Assembly: GCF_900111345.1 (NCBI RefSeq)
Contig: NZ_FOGY01000004.1
Span: 62,001 to 126,000, forward strand
Reading direction: 5' to 3'
DNA: 64,000 nt
Source: Psychrobacillus sp. OK032
GTDB lineage: Bacteria; Bacillota; Bacilli; Bacillales_A; Planococcaceae
Part shown: piece after piece, positions 8,937-16,655 of the stretch
How the letters are laid out: every line of letters begins with the position of its first letter
Position numbering within the stretch: the first letter of the stretch is position 1
The notes under the pieces: model-generated
Seen by the model: the letters and a program-made list of their open reading frames with translations, nothing else
Told to the model about the DNA's origin: nothing
Database searches by the model: none
Program-made: the position numbers and the translations under genes

Positions 8937-10418
8937 ATGGGCAAACCGACTGGATTTATGGAATATGAACGGGCAAAAGGAAAGGAGGGAACCCCTCTCA
9001 AACGTATAAAAAACTGGAGGGAGTATGCTTCCAAGTTAACGGACGGTGCACTTCAAACACAAGGGGCAAGATGTATGGATTGTGGGACACCTTTTTGTCA
9101 TATGGGTATTGAAATAAGAGGTGCAACTGCAGGGTGTCCGATTAATAACTTAATTCCTGAGTGGAATGATTTGGTATATAAAGGAAAATGGCGAGAGGCG
9201 CTCGAGAGACTTTCCATGACGAATAATTTTCCGGAATTCACTGGCAGGGTTTGTCCAGCTCCTTGCGAAGGATCTTGTACACTTGCTATTTCAGATCCTG
9301 CAGTTTCCATTAAAAATATTGAACGGACGATTATTGATAAAGGATTTGAAAATGGCTGGGTAGTACCGAGAATTCCGCAAGTTCGGACGGGTAGAAAAAT
9401 TGCAATCATAGGATCTGGCCCAGCTGGACTTGCAAGTGCCGATGAGTTAAACCAAGCAGGACATTTTGTCACAATATACGAACGGGCGGACCGTGCTGGA
9501 GGACTACTAACATACGGAATTCCAAATATGAAGTTGGAAAAAGAGGTAGTGGAGCGTCGTATTCAGCTTCTTCAGCAAGAGGGAATTGATTTTGTATTAA
9601 ATACGGAAATCGGCAAGGATATTTCCGCAGAGCAATTAACAGAACAATTCGATGCAATCATTATATGTAGCGGCGCACAAAAACAACGAGCGCTTCATTT
9701 GGAAGGAAGCACTTCAAACGGAGTTCATCTTGCAATGGATTACTTAACTTCCACAACAAAAAGCTTGCTCGATTCGAACTTTAAAGACGGACTATTTATC
9801 GATACAAAAGGCAAGGACGTCATTGTAATAGGTGGGGGGGATACAGGTGCAGACTGTGTTGCAACTGCCATAAGGCAAAATTGTAAATCGGTTGTCCAGT
9901 TCGGTAAACACCCACAGTTACCAACTTCAAGAGGAGAAGATAATTTATGGCCGACTGATCCAAATGTTTATAAATTGGAATATGCTTATGAAGAAGCGGA
10001 AGCAAAATACGGCAAAGATCCACGTGAATATTTGATTCAAACGACGAAAATGGTCGCTGATGAGAAAGGTAATTTAAAAGAGCTCCATACGATTCGAATG
10101 GAAAAAATACTTGGGGAGGATGGTTATCACTTTTTCCGCGAAGTACCCGGTACAGAAAAAATCTGGCCTGCGCAATTTGTGTTTGTTGCTATAGGTTTTG
10201 AAGGACCAGAGCTAAATTTACCAACCCAATTTGGGGTCAATATTGTGAATAAAAAAATTGCCGCTTCAACAAAAGATTACGCAACCAGTGTGGAAGGTAT
10301 ATTTACCGCTGGGGATGCAAGAAAAGGGCAAAGTCTAATCGTTTGGGCTATAAAAGAAGGGCAAGAAGTGGCGAAAAAAGTGGATGCATACGTTAGCAAA
10401 AAACAGGTAACTTTATAA
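8937..10418 (+). CDS. gltB: Glutamate synthase (NADPH) small subunit
   Basis: This 493-residue flavoprotein supplies electrons from NADPH to the large subunit. The N-terminal domain carries two sets of iron-sulphur cysteines (C46, C49 and C54 in CMDCGTPFCHMG, then CPAPCEGSC near residue 107). It is followed by an FAD-binding GxGxxG (IIGSGPAGLAS) and an NADPH-binding VIGGGDTGADC. An AGAGGGGG ribosome site precedes ATG 8937. It is the last gene of the gltAB operon; in Escherichia coli nomenclature it equals GltD. The downstream region holds a repeat locus rather than a gene. Confidence 0.96.
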   Translation: MGKPTGFMEYERAKGKEGTPLKRIKNWREYASKLTDGALQTQGARCMDCGTPFCHMGIEIRGATAGCPINNLIPEWNDLVYKGKWREALERLSMTNNFPEFTGRVCPAPCEGSCTLAISDPAVSIKNIERTIIDKGFENGWVVPRIPQVRTGRKIAIIGSGPAGLASADELNQAGHFVTIYERADRAGGLLTYGIPNMKLEKEVVERRIQLLQQEGIDFVLNTEIGKDISAEQLTEQFDAIIICSGAQKQRALHLEGSTSNGVHLAMDYLTSTTKSLLDSNFKDGLFIDTKGKDVIVIGGGDTGADCVATAIRQNCKSVVQFGKHPQLPTSRGEDNLWPTDPNVYKLEYAYEEAEAKYGKDPREYLIQTTKMVADEKGNLKELHTIRMEKILGEDGYHFFREVPGTEKIWPAQFVFVAIGFEGPELNLPTQFGVNIVNKKIAASTKDYATSVEGIFTAGDARKGQSLIVWAIKEGQEVAKKVDAYVSKKQVTL

Positions 10419-10545
10419 GTGGCTGGTTCAAATTGACGACAAAAGTATTTTTAAAAACCGTTATTAATAAGGTGAAATTGCCTCTAGAGGTTTTTTATCC
10501 AGTTGAAAGTAAAAATCGTGAATATCTATCAGGAAGTGTTTATAA

Positions 10546-10723
10546 GGCAAGGACCACCACGAAGACTCCTGTGGGAACAGCTTGAGCTGAAGACACCGCA
10601 GGAACGCTTGAGGAACAAAGGCTAAGAACGCCACCTCGTGTGGCAACGCCTTTGTGACCAACATCGTGTTGGCCTGAGGAGGCTGAAGCCAAGCCCACGG
10701 AAAGCGAAGTGGTGGTCCTTGCC
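10546..10723. repeat. Family A unit with an embedded Family B hairpin cassette (locus 6)
   Basis: The 468 bases between gltB and hisH have no credible gene. They hold one GC-rich unit bounded by a perfect 15-base inverted repeat, GGCAAGGACCACCAC (10546-10560) and its complement (10709-10723). The inside begins like the Family A subtype with GAGCTGAAGACACCGCAGGA and ends with GAGGAGGCTGAAGCC. It is interrupted at about 10618-10675 by a two-hairpin Family B cassette, GCCAC-CTCGT-GTGGC then CCAACA-TCG-TGTTGG. The region around the gltB stop (ACTTTATAAGTGGCTGGTT) resembles the hairpin at 10778, so the insert may have split an original terminator. Confidence 0.75.
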
Positions 10724-10777
10724 GAATTCGATATACAACTCTATGCACCCAAAAATGGTTAATCTACAGTCTAAACC

Positions 10778-10808
10778 AGTCACTTTATAAGTGACTTGTT
10801 TTAGTTTG
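10778..10808 (+). terminator. Probable terminator before hisH
   Basis: AGTCACTT-TAT-AAGTGACT is a perfect 8-bp hairpin followed by TGTTTTAGTTT. It probably ends gltAB transcription beyond the inserted repeat. Confidence 0.6.
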
Positions 10809-10886
10809 CTAGTGAACTAAAGTTTTTGTTTTATTTTTTAATATGAAATGTCATAATAAAAACATACTAACAGTGGAGGCAAAACA

Positions 10887-11486
10887 ATGATTGGCATAAT
10901 CGATTATGGAGCAGGGAATCTACATAGTGTATTAAAAGCAATCGACCGTCTAGATTATCAAACGAAACTTATTACAAAACCAAGTGATCATGATGAAACG
11001 ATAACAAAACTCATACTACCCGGCGTTGGAAATGCGAAAGTTGCAATGAACGTGTTAAATGAAACAGGTTTAGCGAATTATATTAAAGAGGCAGTCGCAA
11101 GCGGTACTCCACTCCTAGGCATTTGTTTAGGAATGCAACTTCTACTTGAAACAAGTGAAGAGGGAAATGTGGAATGTTTAGGTTTAATCAAAGGAAGCGT
11201 TCCAGAATTTAAGGAAACGGTTGAAAAGGTGCCCCATATGGGCTGGAACCAAGTGAAGGATGTCCAAAACCATTTCTTATTTAATCAAATTCCGCAACAT
11301 TCCGATTTTTACTTTGTACATTCTTTCTATGCAAATCCTACAGAACAAAAGGATGTATTAGGAGTTACCGATTACGGATATGATTTTGCAAGCGTTATTG
11401 GGAACGAACAAGTAATGGGCGTTCAGTTTCACCCAGAAAAAAGCGGCAAATATGGTATCCAATTATTAGACAATTACTGTAAATGA
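10887..11486 (+). CDS. hisH: Imidazole glycerol phosphate synthase glutamine amidotransferase subunit
   Basis: This 199-residue class I glutamine amidotransferase feeds ammonia to HisF in histidine and AICAR synthesis. The catalytic triad is complete: Cys80 (LLGICLGMQ), His182 and Glu184 (GVQFHPEKSG). GTGGAGG precedes ATG 10887. hisF follows after 13 bases, so the heterodimer is co-expressed. No other histidine gene is next to the pair, which is unusual for Bacillales, where the his genes generally form one operon. It could serve as the only copy or as a second HisHF-like enzyme; the sequence here cannot decide that. Confidence 0.9.
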   Translation: MIGIIDYGAGNLHSVLKAIDRLDYQTKLITKPSDHDETITKLILPGVGNAKVAMNVLNETGLANYIKEAVASGTPLLGICLGMQLLLETSEEGNVECLGLIKGSVPEFKETVEKVPHMGWNQVKDVQNHFLFNQIPQHSDFYFVHSFYANPTEQKDVLGVTDYGYDFASVIGNEQVMGVQFHPEKSGKYGIQLLDNYCK

Positions 11487-11499
11487 GGAGTAAACCAAT

Positions 11500-12273
11500 A
11501 TGCTTAGAAAAAGAATTGTTCCAGCAATTGATGTGTTAAATGATAAAGCCGTAAAATATGTACAGTTTCGTAATCCAACGATTATTGGAGATCCGGCTGA
11601 GCTTGGTAGAAAATATACAGAAGATGGAGCGGACGAATTAATTTATTTAGACACTACTGCTTCTCTTAAAAACCAAGACCTTAAACTTGAGTGGATTCAA
11701 AAAGTTGCAGAACAAGTATATATTCCGTTTTCTGTCATTGGTGGTGTACGAACAATTGATGATTTTAAACGGTTACTTCGTGCTGGTGCAGATAAAGTAG
11801 GTGTAAATTCTGCAGCAGTAAAGCGGCCAGAACTTCTTCGGGAAGCTGCCGAAATTTATGGTAAACAATGTGTAGTTTTAGGATTAGATGCGATGCCTAT
11901 CTATAATGAGGATGAAGAAATTATTAGATGGGAAGTGTATACACATTCCGGTCATGAGAAGACTGGAATGGACATCGTAGAATGGGCACAGCAAGCAACA
12001 GAACTTGGAGCAGGCGAAATCATTTGTACGAGTATTCATAAAGATGGTATGAAAAACGGCTATGATATCGAATTAATAAAATTACTTTCTGAAAAAGTAA
12101 ATGTCCCAATTATTGCTTCTGGAGGTGCGGGCAAACTCGAGCATATTGAGGAAGTTTTCGCAGAAGGTCATGCTGATGCAGCGCTTGTAGCTTCGATGAT
12201 CCATTACGGCGATTACACCATTACTGAAATTAAATCTTATTTACAAGAAAAAAATATTAATGTACGAATTTAA
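11500..12273 (+). CDS. hisF: Imidazole glycerol phosphate synthase cyclase subunit (divergent)
   Basis: This 257-residue beta/alpha barrel protein takes PRFAR and ammonia to imidazole glycerol phosphate and AICAR. The key residues are present: Asp11, Lys19, Asp130 and the Asp of the HKDG loop (182), together with the gate residues Arg5 and Glu173. Several normally constant stretches differ from the family as I remember it. IPCLDV reads VPAIDV, GGG in the third strand region reads IGGV, and TSMDxDGTK reads TSIHKDGMK. It is therefore a working-looking but divergent HisF. A strong terminator follows. It forms a two-gene operon with hisH. Confidence 0.87.
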   Translation: MLRKRIVPAIDVLNDKAVKYVQFRNPTIIGDPAELGRKYTEDGADELIYLDTTASLKNQDLKLEWIQKVAEQVYIPFSVIGGVRTIDDFKRLLRAGADKVGVNSAAVKRPELLREAAEIYGKQCVVLGLDAMPIYNEDEEIIRWEVYTHSGHEKTGMDIVEWAQQATELGAGEIICTSIHKDGMKNGYDIELIKLLSEKVNVPIIASGGAGKLEHIEEVFAEGHADAALVASMIHYGDYTITEIKSYLQEKNINVRI

Positions 12274-12281
12274 ATACAGGT

Positions 12282-12316
12282 AAAAAAGGAATCGTTTTAG
12301 GAAACGATTCCTTTTT
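12282..12316 (+). terminator. Terminator of hisHF
   Basis: AAAAAGGAATCGTTT-TAG-GAAACGATTCCTTTTT is an almost perfect hairpin with a T run, placed just after the hisF stop. Confidence 0.92.
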
Positions 12317-12458
12317 ACATTGCATGACTTTTTGAATAATGATTGATCCTAATAGAAGTATAAAGTGATCATTATTCAAAATAAAGGAGAAACTTCATAA
12401 AGAGCAGATGTTTTCAATCTACCCTTTGTGCGTATTTCGAATAAATCTACGCCTATGC

Positions 12459-12593
12459 TTAGTATCTCATCATTGTTGCTCCTACGATAATAAGAAGAAT
12501 AAACAACACAACAATCAATACAAAGCTTGAGCCAGCTCCACCGTAGCCACCATCATAACCACCGCCGTAGCCACCACCGTATCCATATGACAT
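12459..12593 (-). CDS. YjcZ-family small Gly/Tyr-rich membrane protein
   Basis: This small gene encodes 44 residues: a Gly/Tyr-rich head (MSYGYGGGYGGGYDGGYGG) followed by one hydrophobic helix (FVLIVVLFILLIIVGA) and MMRY. This layout is that of the YjcZ/sporulation small-protein family common in spore formers. The ATG at 12593 lies 7-9 bases from GGTGG and is preferred over ATG 12599, which is too close to it. The family is known for sporulation-linked expression; the molecular role is not established. It is near other spore-associated genes (CotF-like, Mn catalase). Confidence 0.88.
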   Translation of the reverse strand: MSYGYGGGYGGGYDGGYGGAGSSFVLIVVLFILLIIVGATMMRY

Positions 12594-12737
12594 ATACATT
12601 CACCACCTATTCTTAGATTGAGGACAATACATTTGTATCCTCTATTTATTTTATGCGACTTCATTGTTTGGATTTGGACTAATGAAAAGAAATGATAGTA
12701 GGTAGAGGATTCTCCCTATCTGATACTCTAGTGCATA

Positions 12738-12772
12738 CAAAAAAAAGCATCGGCGCATAGCCAGATGCTTCT
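12738..12772 (-). terminator. Terminator of the HAD phosphatase gene
   Basis: AAGCATC and GATGCTT pair around a 12-base loop. On the minus strand a run of eight T follows the second arm, directly after the stop of the upstream minus-strand gene. Confidence 0.8.
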
Positions 12773-12778
12773 TTGTTT

Positions 12779-13438
12779 TTAAATTATTTCCCAATCACGC
12801 TCTTTTGCAATTACCTGCAGTTTTCCCTCAGGATTCACTGCAATTGGATTTCCGACGAGTTCTAGAACGGGCAAGTCTGAAAAGCTATCCCCGTATGCAT
12901 AACTATTTTCCCAATCAATTTGTTTTCCTTCTAGTGCCTGTAATATATTTTCCGTTTTTCGAGTTCCATTCACATGTTTGATATGCGTTTTTGTATCCAC
13001 TTTATTCCCTTTATATGAAATTTCTGTACCGATAATTTGATTAAAAGAAATTCCTGCTGTAACTTGATGCAAAAACTGCGTATATGCACCAGAAACAAGT
13101 AGTATATGTATATTCTCAGCTTGATGTTTTTCAAGCCTTGCGATCACTGCCTGATTGAAATCTATTTGCACTGGTTTCGTTAGTTCTTCAAAATAAGACT
13201 CCATTTCTTTACTTGTTATTCCATCAAAAGCTTCTATGTATAATTGCATCGAACGTTCTTTCATTTTGGCATCTGGATAAAGTTTCAATTTATTCGCAAT
13301 ATAAGGTGGAACGATGGATCTATAAAAGCGATTATATTTTGTTTTATAAACGGGGTGTTCTTTCAAATGATTCATCAACAGCTTGAACGTTTCTTCTGCA
13401 TATAGTGTGCCGTCAAAGTCAAAAATTGCAACTCTCAT
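12779..13438 (-). CDS. HAD-IB family phosphatase (phosphoserine-phosphatase-like)
   Basis: This 219-residue protein begins MRVAIFDFDGTLYAEE, the DxDGT motif I of HAD phosphatases, where the first Asp is the nucleophile. Motif II is LVSGAYTQF. Motifs III/IV are in K-x(18) and YGDSFSDLPVLELVGNPIAVNP, the classic subfamily IB ending. ATG 13438 has AAAGG 8 bases upstream; the GTG at 13447 would overlap that site, so it is not chosen. The substrate cannot be told. It probably stands alone, with its own terminator. Confidence 0.82.
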   Translation of the reverse strand: MRVAIFDFDGTLYAEETFKLLMNHLKEHPVYKTKYNRFYRSIVPPYIANKLKLYPDAKMKERSMQLYIEAFDGITSKEMESYFEELTKPVQIDFNQAVIARLEKHQAENIHILLVSGAYTQFLHQVTAGISFNQIIGTEISYKGNKVDTKTHIKHVNGTRKTENILQALEGKQIDWENSYAYGDSFSDLPVLELVGNPIAVNPEGKLQVIAKERDWEII

Positions 13439-13507
13439 TTTGTTCACCTTTTCTTTCCATTATGTCGTTGCTATCAATTATAGCTTAAATTGAAGTGGAG
13501 ACAATGG

Positions 13508-13543
13508 AAAAAAACTTGTCCCTACTGCAAATAGGGACAAGTT
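13508..13543 (-). terminator. Terminator of the CotF-like gene
   Basis: ACTTGTCCCTA and TAGGGACAAGT form an 11-bp stem around CTGCAAA. On the minus strand it ends in a T run. Confidence 0.9.
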
Positions 13544-13546
13544 GTA

Positions 13547-14182
13547 TTATTGTACTTGGTTGTTCATTGGTCCTTGAACGGGAGCGAAAGCATTCAACAA
13601 GCCTTGCATATCTTGTTGATTTAGCTGTGGTACCTGGTAGTAATGATGTTTGTTTTGATAAATAGAAAGTTCATATGCCATTTCTATACAGTTTGGAATT
13701 GAGTCTGCTAGTACTCGTCGTACTACAGGATTCGTTGTTTCTAATGCGGCACCTGTTTTAATAGTTGCTGATGCTTTTGCAGCACCAAGTAAGTATCCAG
13801 AAATCATTTCATCTGTAATTTCATTTGGGTTTTGTACTGGCTTTTTAGGTTGGGTTGGCTTCAAACCATAAACGAAATCATTTCCAGTTTGCATTTTATA
13901 GCTAGAAGTAGGGTGAGAAGGATCTTGACCCGTTTTGAAACATTCTACCGTAATATTGTATTCATCCAATGCAAATGCATGTTGACGATTTAAAATATTA
14001 AGTAGTTCTTGATCTTGCACATGTGGACGAAGTATTGTTTTCAAGTTCAACCCAGATACAACCGTCGATAATACTTCATGAAGATCAAATAATTCATGTC
14101 CACCATGATTCATTTGTTGTGGAACACTGCCAGTTTGCATATTTTGATGTGTTTGACCTTGGTCAAATGAGTTTTGATTCAT
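13547..14182 (-). CDS. CotF-like spore coat protein
   Basis: This 211-residue protein has a Gln/Asn-rich start, an alpha-helical middle (LSTVVSGLNLKTILRPHV...LLNILNRQHAFALDEYN) and a C-terminal CotF-type helical domain (ITDEMISGYLLGAAKASATIK through SIPNCIEMAYELSIYQNKHHYYQVP). CotF-domain proteins are coat or sporulation proteins. GGAGGAAAATTTGA precedes ATG 14182. It has its own terminator and an upstream terminator, so it is monocistronic. The exact coat layer is unknown. Confidence 0.82.
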   Translation of the reverse strand: MNQNSFDQGQTHQNMQTGSVPQQMNHGGHELFDLHEVLSTVVSGLNLKTILRPHVQDQELLNILNRQHAFALDEYNITVECFKTGQDPSHPTSSYKMQTGNDFVYGLKPTQPKKPVQNPNEITDEMISGYLLGAAKASATIKTGAALETTNPVVRRVLADSIPNCIEMAYELSIYQNKHHYYQVPQLNQQDMQGLLNAFAPVQGPMNNQVQ

Positions 14183-14308
14183 TCAAATTTTCCTCCTTGT
14201 AAAAATGTGATGGGACATCCTCGTTAGCTTGACCGATTGTTCCATTATTATGCATACTATTGGCACTTGTTACATATTTGTTTCAAATTCAAGGCACGAA
14301 AACAAAAA

Positions 14309-14345
14309 AACAATCATGAATTGTTAAATATTCATGATTGTTTTA
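14309..14345 (-). terminator. Terminator of the ypsA operon
   Basis: AACAATCATGAAT and ATTCATGATTGTT form a 13-bp stem with TGTTAAAT between them. On the minus strand a T run follows. Confidence 0.9.
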
Positions 14346-14354
14346 ACTATTAGA

Positions 14355-14801
14355 TTAATTTCCAGTCGCTTCTACTAAAGAAGAGATGAATGTTTGGAGA
14401 AATTGGTAAGCTTCGCCGATTGTAAAGTTTTCACTAAATTGATGAATGTAATCTAGTGGCAAATTAATCTCCCATAAGCCTTCATCTCCAGAAAACATCA
14501 AACTGTAATTCATTTTTTCATCGTTATAATGCTCTTTCAAGTAAGCTTCTATTTTACTTGCAAATTTCTTCTGGATGGCAAGTCCGAACATAGCTGTGTA
14601 TACGTCAAATACTTCGTCGTATTCTAATACCAATCCATCTACTTTTATCGCTTCCAAGTCGTCCGATTCCAAATAAACATATTCATTTTTCTTTTCTTTG
14701 AAATGAGATAGGGGAGTATTTAAAAACTCACTTGAATCTTTTGATACCAGTTCTTCTGTTTCTTTATCATATCTTTCACACACTACATTTTGATTACTCA
14801 T
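14355..14801 (-). CDS. Uncharacterised 148-residue acidic protein coupled to ypsA
   Basis: I do not recognise a named family. The protein is acidic and soluble, with alternating charged and aromatic stretches (YDEVFDVYTAMFGLAIQKKF; YSLMFSGDEGLWEINLPLDYIHQF), no signal peptide, no membrane segment and no cysteine cluster. Its ATG overlaps the TGA of ypsA by four bases (14798-14801), so translation is coupled and the two products are probably made in fixed proportion. A partner or modifier role for YpsA is a guess from this coupling alone. Confidence 0.75.
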   Translation of the reverse strand: MSNQNVVCERYDKETEELVSKDSSEFLNTPLSHFKEKKNEYVYLESDDLEAIKVDGLVLEYDEVFDVYTAMFGLAIQKKFASKIEAYLKEHYNDEKMNYSLMFSGDEGLWEINLPLDYIHQFSENFTIGEAYQFLQTFISSLVEATGN

Positions 14802-15364
14802 AAATAATCATTCCTCGTTTCTTCTGCGATTTCTTCCGCTATTGTTTGAAGGTCGTAAGCATCGATATTAAATAGCGAATAGTTTTCTTTTTCCATGTAT
14901 TGCTCCGCTAACTTTTTGATGAATTTGGGGGAGCCTTCATTCTCTTCATCATACACAATAAGCATACCATCTGAGTTTCGAAGTAAAAATTTATTTTTTT
15001 CGATGAATTGCCAAGGTGCTTCGTATGGTCTTTTCGTTAAGCTTGTTTCATAATCGGCTTGCAACAATAAGCTATTGTATTTTTCTTGTTTTAGCTCGTT
15101 CCAATTTTTTTCTTGGTCTAAAAAAGGAGTGATAATGGCGTACTTTAAATGTGGGAATGCTTCTTTCATTTCGAGTACGACCTCGGCTGTCCATGTTTCA
15201 ACTCCTTGTTGTCCACTTAGTATAACCCATTCCAATCCTTCATCCAGTAGTCCATTTAAATGGTTTTTAATCGCTTGTTTAATAACTGGAATTCCAGGAT
15301 GAGAATCATTAAAAATGCCTAATTCATGAGCTTTATAACCTGTTACTACTAACCGTTTTACCAT
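14798..15364 (-). CDS. ypsA: YpsA (DUF1273, SLOG superfamily)
   Basis: This 188-residue Rossmann-like protein of the SLOG superfamily starts VVTGYKAHELGIF, with WVILSGQQGVETWTAEV as the nucleotide or ligand-binding glycine-containing segment and YAIITPFLDQEKNWNE after it. B. subtilis YpsA is associated with the cell division regulator GpsB and affects division when over-produced; its ligand is not known for certain. In many Firmicutes ypsA neighbours gpsB, but here it is followed by an overlapping unknown gene. Confidence 0.87.
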   Translation of the reverse strand: MVKRLVVTGYKAHELGIFNDSHPGIPVIKQAIKNHLNGLLDEGLEWVILSGQQGVETWTAEVVLEMKEAFPHLKYAIITPFLDQEKNWNELKQEKYNSLLLQADYETSLTKRPYEAPWQFIEKNKFLLRNSDGMLIVYDEENEGSPKFIKKLAEQYMEKENYSLFNIDAYDLQTIAEEIAEETRNDYL

Positions 15365-15475
15365 TTATACTACCTTCTTTGTATATCATCTCTACTTAAT
15401 CTTACCACTTTATTGTCACCTTATAAATCTTCTTCTCATACAATACAACGATTGAAGAGAAAGGATGGGATTCAA

Positions 15476-15706
15476 TTGAATGCAAATCCACAATCATCTG
15501 TTAATTTTGTAAGTAGTTTTGAGCCATATTTATATCATCTACTTCAAACGTTAGCCGGAAATCGAGTTGCTGTACAATTGACGACTAAGAGTACTATTCA
15601 AGGAAATTTAACAATGGTCGCCCCAGATCATATTGTAGTAGAGGTTAGTGGCAGTCCTTTTTATATAAGAAATCAAGAAATTGTATGGGTCACCCTATCA
15701 AAATAG
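15476..15706 (+). CDS. YuzF-like protein (DUF2642)
   Basis: This 76-residue protein contains YLYHLLQTLAGNRVAVQL, QGNLTMVAPDHIVVEVSG and PFYIRNQEIVWV, the pattern of short DUF2642 (YuzF-type) proteins with an Sm-like strand arrangement. A TTG at 15476 is chosen because AAAGGATGG lies 7 bases before it. The longer TTG start at 15413 has no ribosome site. It lies 18 bases upstream of the Mn catalase gene, so the two probably form one unit. The function is unknown; several relatives are linked to spores. Confidence 0.75.
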   Translation: MNANPQSSVNFVSSFEPYLYHLLQTLAGNRVAVQLTTKSTIQGNLTMVAPDHIVVEVSGSPFYIRNQEIVWVTLSK

Positions 15707-15724
15707 AAAAAGGAGTATGATTCA

Positions 15725-16618
15725 TTGTTCAATCGAGTGAACAAATTATTAATTGAACTCCCAAACTTAGAGTATGGTGATGCAAATGCAGCAGCTGCTG
15801 TTCAAGAGTTACTAGGTGGTAAGTTTGGTGAGATGTCCACATTAAATAATTATATGTATCAATCATTTAATTTTAGAGAAAAGACAAAATTAAAGCCTTT
15901 TTATGATCTTGTAGCAAGTATTACCGCGGAAGAATTTGGACATGTCGAGCTTGTATCTAATACGATCAACTTATTGCAAAAAAATACTTCATTTAATGGT
16001 GATCCAAATGTTACACCACTTCAAAATGCAAAGGAAAAAAGAAACACCTATCACTTTATAGCAAATGCACAAACTTCACTAGCAGGAGACTCCATGGGAA
16101 ACCCTTGGAGAGGAGATTATGTTTTTTCAAGTGGTAATCTAGTGCTAGATTTACTTCATAACTTCTTCTTAGAATGTGGTGCAAGAACACATAAAATGCG
16201 CGTGTATGAAATGACGGACCATCCTACTGCAAGAGAAATGATTGGTTACTTGCTTGTTCGTGGGGGTACACATATTTTGGCTTATGCAAAAGCAATGGAG
16301 ATGGCAACTGGAGTAGATGTGACGAAAATGCTTCCAATACCAAATCTAGATAATCGAGCTTTTGATCAAGCAAAAAAATACGAGGATCTTGGTTATGGAA
16401 ATGTACTATTTACATGGAATAACGTAGGAGATTATAAAGATATAAAGCAGATCTGGAAAGGAACAAACCCAACAAGTGGAGCACAGCTAATTGTAAAAGA
16501 AGGTAGTCCAAAAGGGTATGATATACCGAATCTAGACTCTCTTCCAGAAGAGTTCGCACCCGGTATTGGACCAGAAGAGTACAAAGCGATTGCTAAAAGG
16601 TTAATGGAAAATATGTAA
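15725..16618 (+). CDS. Manganese catalase family protein
   Basis: This 297-residue protein keeps the five di-manganese ligands expected for Mn catalases: Glu36 (GKFGEMSTLNNY), Glu70 and His73 (AEEFGHVE), Glu150 (FFLECGAR) and His183 (GGTHILAY). It should convert hydrogen peroxide to water and oxygen. Relatives in bacilli (YdbD, YjqC, CotJC) include spore-associated proteins, and the neighbours here are spore-linked. The start is TTG 15725, after AAAAGGAG. The length is normal for the YdbD-type subgroup. Confidence 0.9.
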   Translation: MFNRVNKLLIELPNLEYGDANAAAAVQELLGGKFGEMSTLNNYMYQSFNFREKTKLKPFYDLVASITAEEFGHVELVSNTINLLQKNTSFNGDPNVTPLQNAKEKRNTYHFIANAQTSLAGDSMGNPWRGDYVFSSGNLVLDLLHNFFLECGARTHKMRVYEMTDHPTAREMIGYLLVRGGTHILAYAKAMEMATGVDVTKMLPIPNLDNRAFDQAKKYEDLGYGNVLFTWNNVGDYKDIKQIWKGTNPTSGAQLIVKEGSPKGYDIPNLDSLPEEFAPGIGPEEYKAIAKRLMENM

Positions 16619-16655
16619 AAAAAGCCGATTGCAAATGCAATCGGTTAATTTTTTA
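16619..16655. terminator. Bidirectional terminator between Mn catalase and CoA-transferase genes
   Basis: CCGATTGCA-AA-TGCAATCGG is a perfect stem with A-rich and T-rich flanks on both sides. It lies between convergent genes and overlaps the last codons of the minus-strand gene. Confidence 0.85.

Noticed and set aside
10420-10500. Terminator directly after gltB (CCTCTAGAGGTTTTTT)
   Set aside because: The CCTCTAGAGG palindrome leaves no room for a proper loop; a larger loop version is weak. The hairpin at 10778 is better.
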